Shown here in pieces: positions 8,327 through 18,661 of a DNA stretch of 64,000 nucleotides. The translations under genes were made by a program, and so were the position numbers. The notes beneath the pieces were generated by a model. It made no database searches. It saw nothing but the letters and a program-made list of their open reading frames with translations, and was not told the DNA's origin. The stretch's first letter is position 1, and the number at the start of each line of letters is the position of its first letter. This DNA comes from Pedobacter sp. HDW13. GTDB lineage: Bacteria; Bacteroidota; Bacteroidia; Sphingobacteriales; Sphingobacteriaceae. The stretch lies in assembly GCF_011303555.1 (NCBI RefSeq), contig NZ_CP049868.1:5890001-5954000 (forward strand), in the 5' to 3' direction.

Positions 8327-9226
8327 TCAAAAAAGGTTCGGATAATCGGTCATTATTCCATCTATTTTTAAAGCTTTTAACCGTTCTATTTCAACTTTGG
8401 TATTAACCGTAGCCGTTAAAACTTTTACCCCATCTGCATGTGCCTTACCAATTATTTCGGGATTAAAATCTTTGTAAGATGACCCGATGATAAAGGGCTT
8501 AAAACCCAGTTCTTCAATATGCTCTTCGTAACTTTTATTGTTGTTAACCAAATAGTTTAGCCTTACCTCAGGGTATTTTTGATGGATAAACTGTAATGCC
8601 CGCTTATCAAAAGACTGGATAATGGTATAATTCAATATCCCTTTTCTTTTAATCACCGCCAACACCAACTCGGCGAATTTTTCGGGTTTTGGGTGTAGCA
8701 CATCATCTCCTTTTACGGTCGATTTAATTTCAATATCGTAAAAACATTGTTTTTTGTGGTTGCTCTTTATACAGTGCTGAACAGAATCGATCAAATCGCC
8801 CAATCGTGGAATATAACTTTTAACCTGCTGCTGTTGTGGAAATGCGGCATAAGGTTTTGCTCCCACAATAAAGCTTTTAAGGTTATCGTAATTGAGTTGA
8901 TAAACCGCGTATTTCTTTGCATCTGCTTTCGGTATTTCATTGCCGTTGGGCAACAGTATAAAAGCCGGGCTCAAATAATCGTCGTGTGTTACCACCACTT
9001 CGCCATCTTTGGTAATGTGGGTATCCATTTCCAAGGTAGTTACCGAGTAGTTCTTTAACGTAAAGAGCATAGCCGGAATGGTATTTTCGGGCATTAATCC
9101 CCTGCCACCCCGATGCGCCTCTGCACTAAACGCAGGATATTGGCCCAATTGGTCAGGCATTTTAATTTGCCAAACCGATAGCGCCCCCACCAAAACCAAA
9201 CCAGATAGCGATACGAAGATTTTCAT
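8327..9226 (-). CDS. Glycerophosphodiester phosphodiesterase (copy 2)
   Basis: A 299-residue paralogue of the following gene, with the same AHRGGRGLMPENT, EMDTHITKDG and THDDYLSPAF motifs and the DGIMTDYPN end. The N terminus is a hydrophobic signal or anchor segment (LSGLVLVGALSVW). Its start is 5 bp after the stop of the phosphoesterase gene upstream, so translation is probably coupled. The two copies differ most in the middle and near the C terminus, which could give different diester preferences. Confidence 0.9.
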   Translation of the reverse strand: MKIFVSLSGLVLVGALSVWQIKMPDQLGQYPAFSAEAHRGGRGLMPENTIPAMLFTLKNYSVTTLEMDTHITKDGEVVVTHDDYLSPAFILLPNGNEIPKADAKKYAVYQLNYDNLKSFIVGAKPYAAFPQQQQVKSYIPRLGDLIDSVQHCIKSNHKKQCFYDIEIKSTVKGDDVLHPKPEKFAELVLAVIKRKGILNYTIIQSFDKRALQFIHQKYPEVRLNYLVNNNKSYEEHIEELGFKPFIIGSSYKDFNPEIIGKAHADGVKVLTATVNTKVEIERLKALKIDGIMTDYPNLF

Positions 9227-9231
9227 TGATT

Positions 9232-10641
9232 CTATCCTTTAAATTCAGCTTCAAATTTCTCACCAAAACGATCAGTAGCCACCACTTTCACGTTTTTAAC
9301 CTCAGGGCCGAAATGCGCCATAAATAAATGATCTGTTGCAATTGGCTCTACAAACGGACGTGGGTTAGGTAGTTTATCTCCCTGATACAATTTAACTGCC
9401 AAGGGGTCAAAGCCATCCTGCTGTACTAATGCTCCCATTGGTTTCCCATCCAAAAAGTATTCAACCTTCCATTCGGGATCGTAATTCCAAACGTTTGCAA
9501 TCAATCTTTTCTGGTTGGTTAAGGTTTCTACATCAATGCTTACCTGTACTTTGCGATCCTGTTCCGTTGATTTATAATACCACTTTAAATCTGTGCCACT
9601 TACCTCGTAGATACCGTATCCACGTGGTGTTCCGTCTCCACAAATCGGGCCCGTCCACCAACCGCCACAAACCGTACCGTGGTTATGCTCAAAAATACCA
9701 TCCTTAATTACATTTTTATTAAAATGGGTATGGCCAGACATGATGTGTACATTTTTAAATTCCTTAAGTAAGGCATAAAAATCACTGTTATTCTTTACCG
9801 AATTATGGATGGGAATATGCGTATTGATAATTAACAAGGCATCCTTAGGCACAAACATTAAATCTTTGGCCAGCCAATCTAACTGGGTTTGTGAAATAAA
9901 ACCATCGTAGGTACGCTCTACACCCAGATAACGCACATCATCTAAAACTACATAGTGTGCCTTACCACGGTTAAACGAATAGTAGGTCGGCCCGTAATGC
10001 GCTTGAAAAGTGTGGTCAGAAGTTTCATCGTCACCCATACGGTAATCCATATCGTGATTACCAAGGCACTGAAAAAAAGGAATACCCATCTCAACCACGG
10101 CCTGGTTATAATCAGCAAACAGTTCGTGGTTATCCCAAACGATATCGCCTACCGTAATGCCGTGCACAGGGATATTACCCATCGCTTTTATAGCCTTTTT
10201 GGTATCAGGTACTGAAGTTGCCATCATTTGAGCAACATCTTTTTTGCTTTTTACCTGTGGATCGGCCCAAACGATAAAATTGTGTCTGCTGTCATCAACC
10301 TTCATTTTTTTCAGTTCGAAATTCAGTTCAGCTTTGGCTCCTGGTTTTTCATAATATTTAGCCAGAAAGCTATCGGTTGTAAATTCGTAACCTGCAGGTG
10401 TACTAATCCAGATAAAGCGCGCAAGTTCGTGCACTTCGAAATTGTACACACCGCTTTTATCAGTTTGTACCACATTGTATCCATCAGATACGACAACATT
10501 TGCAACCCCTTTGCCTTTACTGGTAATTTTACCTGTAATTTTCTTATCGCCTGCTAAAAAAGAAAATGAATGGCTTTTTAAGCTCACAAATAAAGTTGTA
10601 GCCAATAATCCACCTTTTTGTATAAAAGACCTTCTGTTCAT
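9232..10641 (-). CDS. Calcineurin-like metallophosphoesterase, three-domain secreted type
   Basis: 469 residues from the ATG of MNRRSFIQKG; an upstream frame adds 14 unlikely residues. The N terminus resembles a Tat or export leader (NRRSFIQKGGLLATTLF). An Ig/carboxypeptidase-regulatory-like domain (GKITSKGKGVANVVVSDG) comes first, then the metallophosphoesterase core: WADPQ (Asp; Gln in place of the usual His), GDIVWDN, LGNHDMDY, NTHIPIH and SGHTHF. A beta-rich C-terminal domain follows. This is the MetallophosN-core-MetallophosC layout of Bacteroidota. It probably hydrolyses phosphomono- or diesters made available by the linked SusCD pair. Confidence 0.85.
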   Translation of the reverse strand: MNRRSFIQKGGLLATTLFVSLKSHSFSFLAGDKKITGKITSKGKGVANVVVSDGYNVVQTDKSGVYNFEVHELARFIWISTPAGYEFTTDSFLAKYYEKPGAKAELNFELKKMKVDDSRHNFIVWADPQVKSKKDVAQMMATSVPDTKKAIKAMGNIPVHGITVGDIVWDNHELFADYNQAVVEMGIPFFQCLGNHDMDYRMGDDETSDHTFQAHYGPTYYSFNRGKAHYVVLDDVRYLGVERTYDGFISQTQLDWLAKDLMFVPKDALLIINTHIPIHNSVKNNSDFYALLKEFKNVHIMSGHTHFNKNVIKDGIFEHNHGTVCGGWWTGPICGDGTPRGYGIYEVSGTDLKWYYKSTEQDRKVQVSIDVETLTNQKRLIANVWNYDPEWKVEYFLDGKPMGALVQQDGFDPLAVKLYQGDKLPNPRPFVEPIATDHLFMAHFGPEVKNVKVVATDRFGEKFEAEFKG

Positions 10642-10662
10642 TGTCGTATTTAAAAATTTTGC

Positions 10663-10700
10663 AAAAAACAAGGCTAAGGGCAATTACTCCTTAGCCTTGT
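10663..10700 (-). terminator. Intrinsic terminator inside the SusCD operon
   Basis: On the minus strand a 12-bp perfect stem (10689-10700 with 10668-10679; ACAAGGCTAAGG/CCTTAGCCTTGT) is followed by a T6 run. It lies after the DUF5689-type gene and 21 bp before the phosphoesterase start codon, with little room for a new promoter between. It probably sets a lower level of expression of the hydrolase genes. Confidence 0.8.
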
Positions 10701-10718
10701 TACAAATTCATTTTATTC

Positions 10719-12293
10719 TTATTTTATCTGTGTTGCCGGCACACCTAATGGATTATCAGTAGTTGGGGCTGGAAAAACACCTTCTATTTCGGCAAGAGTT
10801 GATGTTAGCGTTAACAAAATATTCGTTTGTGTTCTGGCTTTAACCCATTTACCTAAAGTTACACTGTACACACCGCCAAACTTATAATAATAACCTGCAT
10901 CTGAAGGTGTTGTATACGTAAAGTTGATGGTATTTGTTCCTTGACGGTAGAAAGGCTGAGCTGCCAGGGTTATCGGATTTACAATATCGTAAATATCGTT
11001 GTTCGCAATGCGATAGCCTATTGCCGGAGGACCCGCAGAATAAAGTAAACCGCCTGACCCTACAAATAAAGCATCAATTGGCGTACTTGCTTCGGTTACC
11101 GTTGTTCCTTCGAATACTGCTACACCGTAAGCATTCCCACTGTTCGCCAGCAAATTGGTGGTTTTGGTTCCAAATCCATCGCCTGCAATAGTTGAATAAT
11201 CAAATGATCTAATCCAGTTTGAAGAAGCTATACTGGTAGAATTAACACCAGCAACTGCCGAATTAATTAATTTCTTGGCTCCACCAACATAAAAATAGGT
11301 TCCCTTTGCTGCTTTACCTGAAGTTAAGTTAAACTTATAGGTTCTTAAATCGCCCAAAGCCCATCCATTTGTTGGATTAATTGCGGGTGTAGATGCACCT
11401 GCATTGTTTGTAGTTACCACAGAAAACGGTGTTACCGAAAAGTCGATATCGCGGGTAGCCAAAAATTGGATATACTCGTTATTCGCATCTGTACCTTTTG
11501 GATCGGCAATCCAGCCACTTATTATCATTGCCGGAATACTAACAGTACTACTTAAAACCACTACATCAGATGCGGTACGCAATCTATGTTGAGGAATTAA
11601 CTTCCCGTCAGCACCTGCTTTATTAAAGATAATACCGTAAAAATTAGCTAAAAATGGCAAGGTTTTACTTGCAAAAGCTGCTGTCGGCTCAGTATGAAGT
11701 GTGATGTTATCAAAACCATCGTTTACCAATCTATCGCCCGAAAAAGTATCCGTTGGTGCTGGCACAGGATCAAAACCTCCTTTTACAATGGCAACCAAAG
11801 TACTTTCATATGCTTCTGGATTGGCCAAAATATAACTACTCGGTACGCGGTTAGGTGCAATGGTTACTCCACTGGCTAATTTAGTAATATTGGCAGGTAC
11901 TACATTCTTAACTTGTAGCACACCGCTTTCGCGTGTTAAAATACAGCCGTTAATATCTACTGCAATCGAATCGCCCGGTACATATTTTGCTGCATCAGCA
12001 CCTATATTAACTGTAATACCGCGTAATTTCGATAATCTCTTTTTATCTTGAAGCACCAAATAACCAGCAGGCATGTTTCCTCCGGAATGATCAGAGACTA
12101 CCACTCCACTAATTTTGGTCGAACCAAACATATTATCGGCCGATAAGGTAAGATCACTTCCTTTGTATAAACTTCGCAAATCTAACATTGGAATGTAGGG
12201 ACCTACCGTTCCTGCCGGATATTTAGTTTTTTTGCAAGCAGCAAATGCAAGCACTGCAAACAAAATAAAACTATAGCTTAAAATTCTTTTCAT
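10719..12293 (-). CDS. DUF5689-type surface lipoprotein
   Basis: 524 residues from the ATG of MKRILSYSF; the longer frame starting at 12344 overlaps the SusD gene and lacks a sensible leader. The lipobox is LAFAACKK, so the protein is a lipoprotein. The N-terminal 250 residues (ISGVVVSDHSGGNMPAGYLVLQD, GDSIAVDINGCIL, PHRLRTASDVVVL-like strands) match the DUF5689 OB-like fold found next to SusCD pairs. A second beta-rich domain follows (residues about 260-520). It is probably a surface substrate-binding lipoprotein working with SusD. The function of DUF5689 is not established to my knowledge. Confidence 0.7.
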   Translation of the reverse strand: MKRILSYSFILFAVLAFAACKKTKYPAGTVGPYIPMLDLRSLYKGSDLTLSADNMFGSTKISGVVVSDHSGGNMPAGYLVLQDKKRLSKLRGITVNIGADAAKYVPGDSIAVDINGCILTRESGVLQVKNVVPANITKLASGVTIAPNRVPSSYILANPEAYESTLVAIVKGGFDPVPAPTDTFSGDRLVNDGFDNITLHTEPTAAFASKTLPFLANFYGIIFNKAGADGKLIPQHRLRTASDVVVLSSTVSIPAMIISGWIADPKGTDANNEYIQFLATRDIDFSVTPFSVVTTNNAGASTPAINPTNGWALGDLRTYKFNLTSGKAAKGTYFYVGGAKKLINSAVAGVNSTSIASSNWIRSFDYSTIAGDGFGTKTTNLLANSGNAYGVAVFEGTTVTEASTPIDALFVGSGGLLYSAGPPAIGYRIANNDIYDIVNPITLAAQPFYRQGTNTINFTYTTPSDAGYYYKFGGVYSVTLGKWVKARTQTNILLTLTSTLAEIEGVFPAPTTDNPLGVPATQIK

Positions 12294-12325
12294 GTTATTT
12301 AAATTAAAATAGTTAGAAACACACA

Positions 12326-13909
12326 TTAAGGTTTTTGCCACCAAACTTGTGTATAAATCTCATCCGCTCCCTGAACCTCTACTGCTTTTTTATAGTTTGT
12401 AGGATTAGCTGATTGAACGTAAACCGGATAGGTTAAACGGGCTGGCATAATACCTCCATTTTTTAAACCAGCTCCTTTTGGTAAAACCGGATGACCCGTA
12501 CGACGGAATTCAACCCATTGTTGCAAATCTTCCAAAAACAACGTGTAGTATTTTTGCAAATGGATTTGCTCCATATGATCATCAACCGAACCTGCTGGCG
12601 ACCAAACGATATCTGCATCAGTTAAATAGGTTAAAAATGCAGCATCAGTAATGGTTGCTGGCGTAGTTGGTGTGGTAGTAGCCGTTAGGTTAGGCCAAAT
12701 TGGCAACCATGTAGTAATTGTACTTAAAATACCTGTTTTATAATAATTATCAGCTGTTCCAGTGGTAATGAAGCCTTTTAATGCAGCTTCTGACAGAATA
12801 AAGTTTAACTCTCCATAGGTCATAATCATACCATCTAAAGGCTCTACCTGAAGATTTGTAACCAATGCACTGCTTACAGTAGATGCACTTGAATAAAAAT
12901 AGGCTTGCTTTGCTATACCTGCTCCTGGAAGGTAACCGCCAGGTACACCAACAAAACCATTCGAACCTTGTGCTATTCCCCATCTGTTTACTCCGCCTTT
13001 ACCATATTTGGTAATATCTAAACACGGATGTTGCCAGTCTCTTAAGTGATCGATAAAGAATGAACCAATTGAAGGTGCGGTAAAATCCTGCGTACGTACG
13101 TTGGTTACATATGGATTGGTATAAGGGCCTGTTCCCACCCATCTTAAAATTGCCGAATCGTCGTTACTCGTCATTTTAGGATATGTAGAGGCTTTGGTAT
13201 CAACCATCTCTTTAATCTTTGCAATCATATCCGAAGACACTTCTGCCTTACCCGACAAACGCAACAACATTCTCAAATACAAAGAATTACCAAATTTTCT
13301 CCATTTAGAAACGTTTCCTGAATAAACAGGATCACTCGATGCTAAAACAGCCGGACCTGTTGCCAATAAAGTATTAGCTTCTTCCAGTTTTTTAAACAAA
13401 TCGAGATAAATATCCTTTTGAGTATCAAATTTCGGTTCCGTAATACCGTTTTTTGCCTGATTAGATTCAGAGTAAGGTGCATCACCATAGGCATCGGTTA
13501 TCATTGAATAAATCCATGCCTGGCAGATTAAAGCAATACCTTGATACGATTTATTTGCGGTTAAAGGTTCGCCTGCTTTTGTATAAATATCTTTAAAATT
13601 AGTTAATTGAACATACCAGTTATTCCATAAATAATCTGCGTAGGTTCTTCTGTATTCGTACCGGAATACTTGCGCATCTGCATCGCTTAGCGATACGGTA
13701 ACCTGCATTAATTCGTTATTAAAGTTACGGTTACGAACCATATTTGCCGTTACTGTGTTGACTAAAGCGGGTGCCAGCAATTGTGCCGGTGTACTTGTTG
13801 GCGAATTGTTTGGATCTGTATTGATTTCGGTGAAATCTTTTTTACAAGCGGGTAATACCATCATACTAATGGCTACCATACCGATAAATGTATATAATCT
13901 CTTTTTCAT
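12326..13909 (-). CDS. SusD/RagB-family nutrient-binding lipoprotein
   Basis: 527 residues from MKKRLYTFIG; lipobox VLPACKK. The start region FTEINTDPNNSPTSTP and the TPR-like helices (YQGIALICQAWIYSMITDAYGDAPYSES) are typical of the SusD-like group with the DPN motif. The C-terminal LQKYYTLFLEDLQQWVEFRRTG is also characteristic. SusD proteins cap the SusC barrel and bind the substrate at the cell surface. It follows SusC by 10 bp. The ligand is not predictable from sequence; its neighbours are phosphodiesterases, not glycosidases. Confidence 0.92.
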   Translation of the reverse strand: MKKRLYTFIGMVAISMMVLPACKKDFTEINTDPNNSPTSTPAQLLAPALVNTVTANMVRNRNFNNELMQVTVSLSDADAQVFRYEYRRTYADYLWNNWYVQLTNFKDIYTKAGEPLTANKSYQGIALICQAWIYSMITDAYGDAPYSESNQAKNGITEPKFDTQKDIYLDLFKKLEEANTLLATGPAVLASSDPVYSGNVSKWRKFGNSLYLRMLLRLSGKAEVSSDMIAKIKEMVDTKASTYPKMTSNDDSAILRWVGTGPYTNPYVTNVRTQDFTAPSIGSFFIDHLRDWQHPCLDITKYGKGGVNRWGIAQGSNGFVGVPGGYLPGAGIAKQAYFYSSASTVSSALVTNLQVEPLDGMIMTYGELNFILSEAALKGFITTGTADNYYKTGILSTITTWLPIWPNLTATTTPTTPATITDAAFLTYLTDADIVWSPAGSVDDHMEQIHLQKYYTLFLEDLQQWVEFRRTGHPVLPKGAGLKNGGIMPARLTYPVYVQSANPTNYKKAVEVQGADEIYTQVWWQKP

Positions 13910-13919
13910 ATTATTAGAA

Positions 13920-16900
13920 TTAAAAACCAACCGTTAATGTTACCCCAAATGTTCTGGTTGATGGAAATTGTGCTGTTTCAAAACCTTGTACAATATCAGT
14001 TCCTGAAAGCGTACCAAACTCCGGATCGAAAATTGGCCATGGCGACCAGATAAATAAATCACGACCGTATACACCAACTGAAGCTCTTTGTAAACCTAAT
14101 TTTCTGGTTAATTTAGGTGTTAAAGTATAATCTAAACGGGCCTCTCTGAATTTTAAGAAATCGGTACTAAACGTACTTCCTTCAGCGTTATCTGCTCCCA
14201 TTTGCGCCCTGTAATAGGCATCAACATCATAGGCAACTACATCATTCGGGCGATATGTTCCGTTAGTATTTTGAACAACACCAGTACCAATTATACCATT
14301 GTATCTTCCCGGAAGTGTATTGGTTGTTTTTCCTTGCTCCACTAATTTGTAGTTGGTTAAAGAGTGTGCTACTGCACCAACCTGTGCATCGAACAATACG
14401 TTTAAGCGAAATTGTTTGTACCTAAACTCTGATCCAAAACTTGTTTTAAATTTTGGTGATGTATTTCCTAAATAAACAACATCGTCGGTAATTTTTGCAG
14501 TTCCGGTAGTTGCATCGTACACAATTTGTCCATCAGGAGAACGTACAAATCCACGACCATATAAATCGCCCATGCTACCGCCAACCTTCGCTACAACCTG
14601 TCCACCGGCAACAGGTCCGGTTCTTAATACTACTGAGCTATCGCCATTTATATCGACAATCTTATTTCTATTGGCAGCATAGGTAAAATTCGCGTTCCAG
14701 CTAAAATCTTTTCCTTTTATTATCGTTCCGTTAACCGCAAGCTCAATACCTCTGTTATCTACACGACCCGCATTGATAACCATTTGATTATAACCTGTTG
14801 AACGATCCAGAATACGGTATAAAATTTGATTTTTTGAATTACCAGCATACATAGCAAAATCAAAATTCAATCGATTCTTAAACAAACGTATATCGGCACC
14901 CACCTCGTAAGTACTGGTGGTTAATGGTAACAAATCCGGATTAGGTAATATGGTTGGGTTTTGCAATGCACCACCCGTATACAAACCACCAGCAGCTGAC
15001 GGATAAGTATAAGAAGTGATGTAAGGTGTATTTGTGGTACCACCTACTTGCGAATACGAAGCCCTTAGCTTGGCATAATTAATAACTTTGGGTAACTTAA
15101 CTACTTCAGATAAAATAAAACTTAAACTTGCTGATGGATAAAAGAATCCAACATTGTCTGTTCTTGAAGGTGTTGCCAAAATACTAGACCAATCCTTTCT
15201 ACCCGTTAAATCTAAATACAGGTAATTTTTATAGGTTAATGAAAGCAAACCATAAAAACTATTGGTAGCATATTTATTCCGAAGCGGTAAGGTTACCAAT
15301 GGGCCTGCTGCATTCGAAAAAGAATACAAGCCTGGATAGATTAACGAATCGGCTCTGATTTCATCTCTAATGTATTTATTCTTAAGCATGCTACCACCTG
15401 CTGTCGCGGTTAATTCGAAATCCTTTGTTACTTTTTTGTTATATCTTAATAAGAAATCGGTACTGGCTTCCTGCGAATAAATATTTTGCGTACGGTATGA
15501 TCCTTTTGGTAATTTAGTACCTGCATCATACGGACGATCTTGTTCACGTTGCTCGTAACTAAAATCGAGCGATGTTCTCACTTGTAAGCTTAATTCCTTA
15601 GTAAAACTATAGGCAGCCTGCACATTTCCAGTCATTCCGTTTCGTATCGATTTATTTATAAATTCGTACGAAATAGCATATGGGTTTTCAGGAAATGAAC
15701 TAAATGGATATTGAATTGCTCTACCTTCCTGACCAGTTTTCCAATAATCTCTTAATCCATTTGGATCAGCATTTGGTTGCCAGAAAATGTACCAGTACAT
15801 TAACGATTGGTTGCCATAACCTGCACCGGGTAAGTTATCGCTAAACTTGTTGGTATAGTTAATTTTAGATGAAATAGTTAACTTATCGTTTACTTTCGAA
15901 TTAACCGATAAAGCTACCGAATTACGTCCGTAACCTGTATTTGGTGTAATCCATTTATTATCTACATTGGTAAATGAGAAACGGGCCGTAGTTTTATCGG
16001 TACCACCATCCACACTTATCGAATTGGTATATGTTTGGCCGGTTTTAAAAAAATCGTTTACTCCGTTTACATACGGAACCCATGGAGTTCTTTCGGTACC
16101 CACTTTTTGGGTAGCCGGATCGTATTGGTAAAACATTTGACCATTAAACCTTGGTCCATATGCCGAACTCGTACCACTCGTACTTGCTCCGTCTGCACCA
16201 GCACCATACGAATAATAATCGGCACCGGCTAAACCCTGTCCGTATTCATATTGTAAATCTGGAGAGCGGTTCATGCTCTCGAAAGAAGCATTCGAATTAA
16301 CAGTAATTCCCAATCCTTTACGTTTTGGATTACCAGATTTTGTGGTAATCAAAATAGCACCATTTCTACCACGTTCGCCATAAAGTGCAGCTGCACCCGG
16401 CCCTTTTAAAATTGAAACCGATTCTATATCCTCCGGATTAATATCATTTAAACCACTACCGTAATCGGCAGGCATATTATCGCTGCTTGTTCCGTACACA
16501 GATTCGCCAGCAATTGCCGTAGAACGACCACTACCACCGCTAATTGCAACTCCATCAACTACGATTAACGCTTCACTACTTCCACTTAAATCGCTCTCGC
16601 CACGTAAAACTACCTTAATTGATCCTGTAGGACCTCCATTTGAGCGTATTAAATTTAGACCGGCTACTTTTCCCGAAAGGGCATCCAACCAGTTACCCGA
16701 AATGGCATTCGTTAACGCTTCGCCTTTAACGGTTGTATTGGCGTACCCCAATGCTCTTTCTTCACGTTTAATCCCTAAAGCAGTAACCACAACCTCATTA
16801 AGCGAATTATCTGCCGATTTAAGCGTAAAATTTATTTTTGTAGTTAATCCATTGCTTACTTTTATCAATTGTTTCCGCGCAATTTCATACGAAATAAACC

Positions 16901-17498
16901 GGGCTTCAACAGTATAAATTCCTGGCGTTACATTGAGGTTAAACTCGCCATTATTATTGGTTTGCACCGACAAATTTAGCTCTACAACCCTTATGGTTAC
17001 TGCGGGTATAGCCACATTGGCTTCGTCTACAACAATACCAGCAAGCTTGCCTGTGCTCATGTTCTTTGCCGTAATTACAATATTATTACCGCTTATTTTA
17101 TAGCTAAAAGGCAATCCCTTTAAAAGCAGGTCCATCACTTCGCCTACCGAACGCTGCCCGCGCGAAACATAAACCTTTTTCTGATCGTTTAACTGGGTAT
17201 TGTTGTAAGCAATAGTATTTCCGCTAAGCTTCTCTACACTTTCAAAAGCTTTTTTCAGTGTAATTCCATCTGCTTCGAATAAAATTTTCTTATCCGATTG
17301 AGCATATGCATTATTCATAATCGAGAACATACTAACGGCAATGAATACCATCATTATGATCAGTTTTGAGTGATACTGATGGATGTTTTTCATCCACCCG
17401 GTATTAATTTTCATATCTTTACTAAGTTTTACTTTTTCAAATGAGTTTAAACAGTTTTCCGGGTCCGGAATGTGTCCAGCATTTCGGACCATTTTCAT
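13920..17498 (-). CDS. SusC/RagA-family TonB-dependent outer-membrane transporter with STN domain
   Basis: 1192 residues. A hydrophobic signal segment ends at NNAYAQ (about residue 67). An STN domain follows (residues 70-150), the part that contacts FecR-type anti-sigma factors, then a carboxypeptidase-like domain (GKLAGIVVDE), the plug (NEVVVTALGIKREER) and a 22-strand barrel ending in GVTLTVGF. The first ATG gives an unusual 28-residue polar lead; a second ATG at 17414 (MKINTGWMKN) is an alternative start. With the sigma/FecR genes directly upstream it forms a self-signalling transducer: substrate binding would release the sigma factor. It imports the locus substrate. Confidence 0.93.
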   Translation of the reverse strand: MKMVRNAGHIPDPENCLNSFEKVKLSKDMKINTGWMKNIHQYHSKLIIMMVFIAVSMFSIMNNAYAQSDKKILFEADGITLKKAFESVEKLSGNTIAYNNTQLNDQKKVYVSRGQRSVGEVMDLLLKGLPFSYKISGNNIVITAKNMSTGKLAGIVVDEANVAIPAVTIRVVELNLSVQTNNNGEFNLNVTPGIYTVEARFISYEIARKQLIKVSNGLTTKINFTLKSADNSLNEVVVTALGIKREERALGYANTTVKGEALTNAISGNWLDALSGKVAGLNLIRSNGGPTGSIKVVLRGESDLSGSSEALIVVDGVAISGGSGRSTAIAGESVYGTSSDNMPADYGSGLNDINPEDIESVSILKGPGAAALYGERGRNGAILITTKSGNPKRKGLGITVNSNASFESMNRSPDLQYEYGQGLAGADYYSYGAGADGASTSGTSSAYGPRFNGQMFYQYDPATQKVGTERTPWVPYVNGVNDFFKTGQTYTNSISVDGGTDKTTARFSFTNVDNKWITPNTGYGRNSVALSVNSKVNDKLTISSKINYTNKFSDNLPGAGYGNQSLMYWYIFWQPNADPNGLRDYWKTGQEGRAIQYPFSSFPENPYAISYEFINKSIRNGMTGNVQAAYSFTKELSLQVRTSLDFSYEQREQDRPYDAGTKLPKGSYRTQNIYSQEASTDFLLRYNKKVTKDFELTATAGGSMLKNKYIRDEIRADSLIYPGLYSFSNAAGPLVTLPLRNKYATNSFYGLLSLTYKNYLYLDLTGRKDWSSILATPSRTDNVGFFYPSASLSFILSEVVKLPKVINYAKLRASYSQVGGTTNTPYITSYTYPSAAGGLYTGGALQNPTILPNPDLLPLTTSTYEVGADIRLFKNRLNFDFAMYAGNSKNQILYRILDRSTGYNQMVINAGRVDNRGIELAVNGTIIKGKDFSWNANFTYAANRNKIVDINGDSSVVLRTGPVAGGQVVAKVGGSMGDLYGRGFVRSPDGQIVYDATTGTAKITDDVVYLGNTSPKFKTSFGSEFRYKQFRLNVLFDAQVGAVAHSLTNYKLVEQGKTTNTLPGRYNGIIGTGVVQNTNGTYRPNDVVAYDVDAYYRAQMGADNAEGSTFSTDFLKFREARLDYTLTPKLTRKLGLQRASVGVYGRDLFIWSPWPIFDPEFGTLSGTDIVQGFETAQFPSTRTFGVTLTVGF

Positions 17499-17533
17499 TT
17501 TTGTAACCTTTATATCATATCTACTTTCATAAT

Positions 17534-18538
17534 TTATTGTTCATAAATAATTACCTTGTTTTCATAGATTTTATATTTTGAACCAGATAGTTTGGCAATA
17601 ACTTCCATAACCTGGTTTACGGCACTCTTGTTAAATTTTGCGGTAAGTTTCATTGCTTTTAAGCTTTTGCTTTTAATTTCCACTTCCACATCATACTCGC
17701 GCGCTATGACATCGGCAATCTCGCTAAGCGGTTTATCATAAAAAAACAGCTTATACTCCCGCCAGCTGTCAAAATCAACTGCATTTACCACCTCTCTTGT
17801 GGCCACCCCACTTTCTTTTATAATGTTTAGCTGTTCGTTAGGTAAAAGAAATTTAACCGGATCTGCTTTGCCTTTATTTTTAACAATTACGCCTACCTTA
17901 CCGGTTTGTACAGTAATGCTGATGGTTTTGGCAGATGTATAGGCGTTAATGTTAAATGAGGTACCTAAAACGGTCGTACTAACCTTTCCGATATAAACCA
18001 CAAATGGCTGTTTATCCCGATGCTGCACATCAAAAAAAGCTTCACCTTCCAGGTAAACTATTCTTTTACCTGTATTAAAGTTTTGGGCATAACGGATTTT
18101 ACTATCCCCATTCAGGTAAATATTCGATCCATCGGGCATGGTTACTAGTCTTTTCTGGCCTTTTGGATTATAAATTTGATGGTAGGCAATACTAACAACA
18201 GGTTTTGAACGGTTTACATTAAAATAGATGACTGGCAACATTAAAATAACAATTGCAGCGGCAATGCTGATGTACCTGCGGTAGTTTAGCTTGCTAATCA
18301 CTGCGGCCTGAACAGACGTATTTTTTGCCGTGTGCTGCTGAATGGCTGCCCAGCTTTTATGTTGATTTGCCGGCTTGTTCAAAAATTGATCTGCTGTTTC
18401 GAAAGCCTGAAGGGTTTCCCTAAAAAGTTGTTGGTTTTGCTGATTGCTGTCAACCCAGATCAATAAATCGGTAAGATCTTCGCTTCGGATAGTTTTCTTG
18501 CTGTAATCTTCAATTAATTTATAATAATGTTCGTCCAT
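17534..18538 (-). CDS. FecR-family anti-sigma factor
   Basis: A 334-residue inner-membrane protein: cytoplasmic N-terminal helical part that holds the sigma factor (residues 1-85), one membrane span (YISIAAAIVILMLPVIYF), and a periplasmic FecR domain (YNPKGQKRLVTMPDGSNIYLNGDSKIRY, VYLEGEAFFDV, VLGTSFNINAY) followed by the C-terminal STN-like DUF4974 part. It sits between the sigma gene and the STN-bearing SusC gene, the standard order for regulated SusCD loci. Confidence 0.93.
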   Translation of the reverse strand: MDEHYYKLIEDYSKKTIRSEDLTDLLIWVDSNQQNQQLFRETLQAFETADQFLNKPANQHKSWAAIQQHTAKNTSVQAAVISKLNYRRYISIAAAIVILMLPVIYFNVNRSKPVVSIAYHQIYNPKGQKRLVTMPDGSNIYLNGDSKIRYAQNFNTGKRIVYLEGEAFFDVQHRDKQPFVVYIGKVSTTVLGTSFNINAYTSAKTISITVQTGKVGVIVKNKGKADPVKFLLPNEQLNIIKESGVATREVVNAVDFDSWREYKLFFYDKPLSEIADVIAREYDVEVEIKSKSLKAMKLTAKFNKSAVNQVMEVIAKLSGSKYKIYENKVIIYEQ

Positions 18539-18661
18539 TTAATTATGCTGTTCTATGGGTAAGACAGCAGAAACGGAAAGAATACGTAGTTAAAAAAGTT
18601 AAGTTTAGATTAATAAAATGTTAACACCATTAAAAAGGTAACATCGAATTAAAATAACGGA

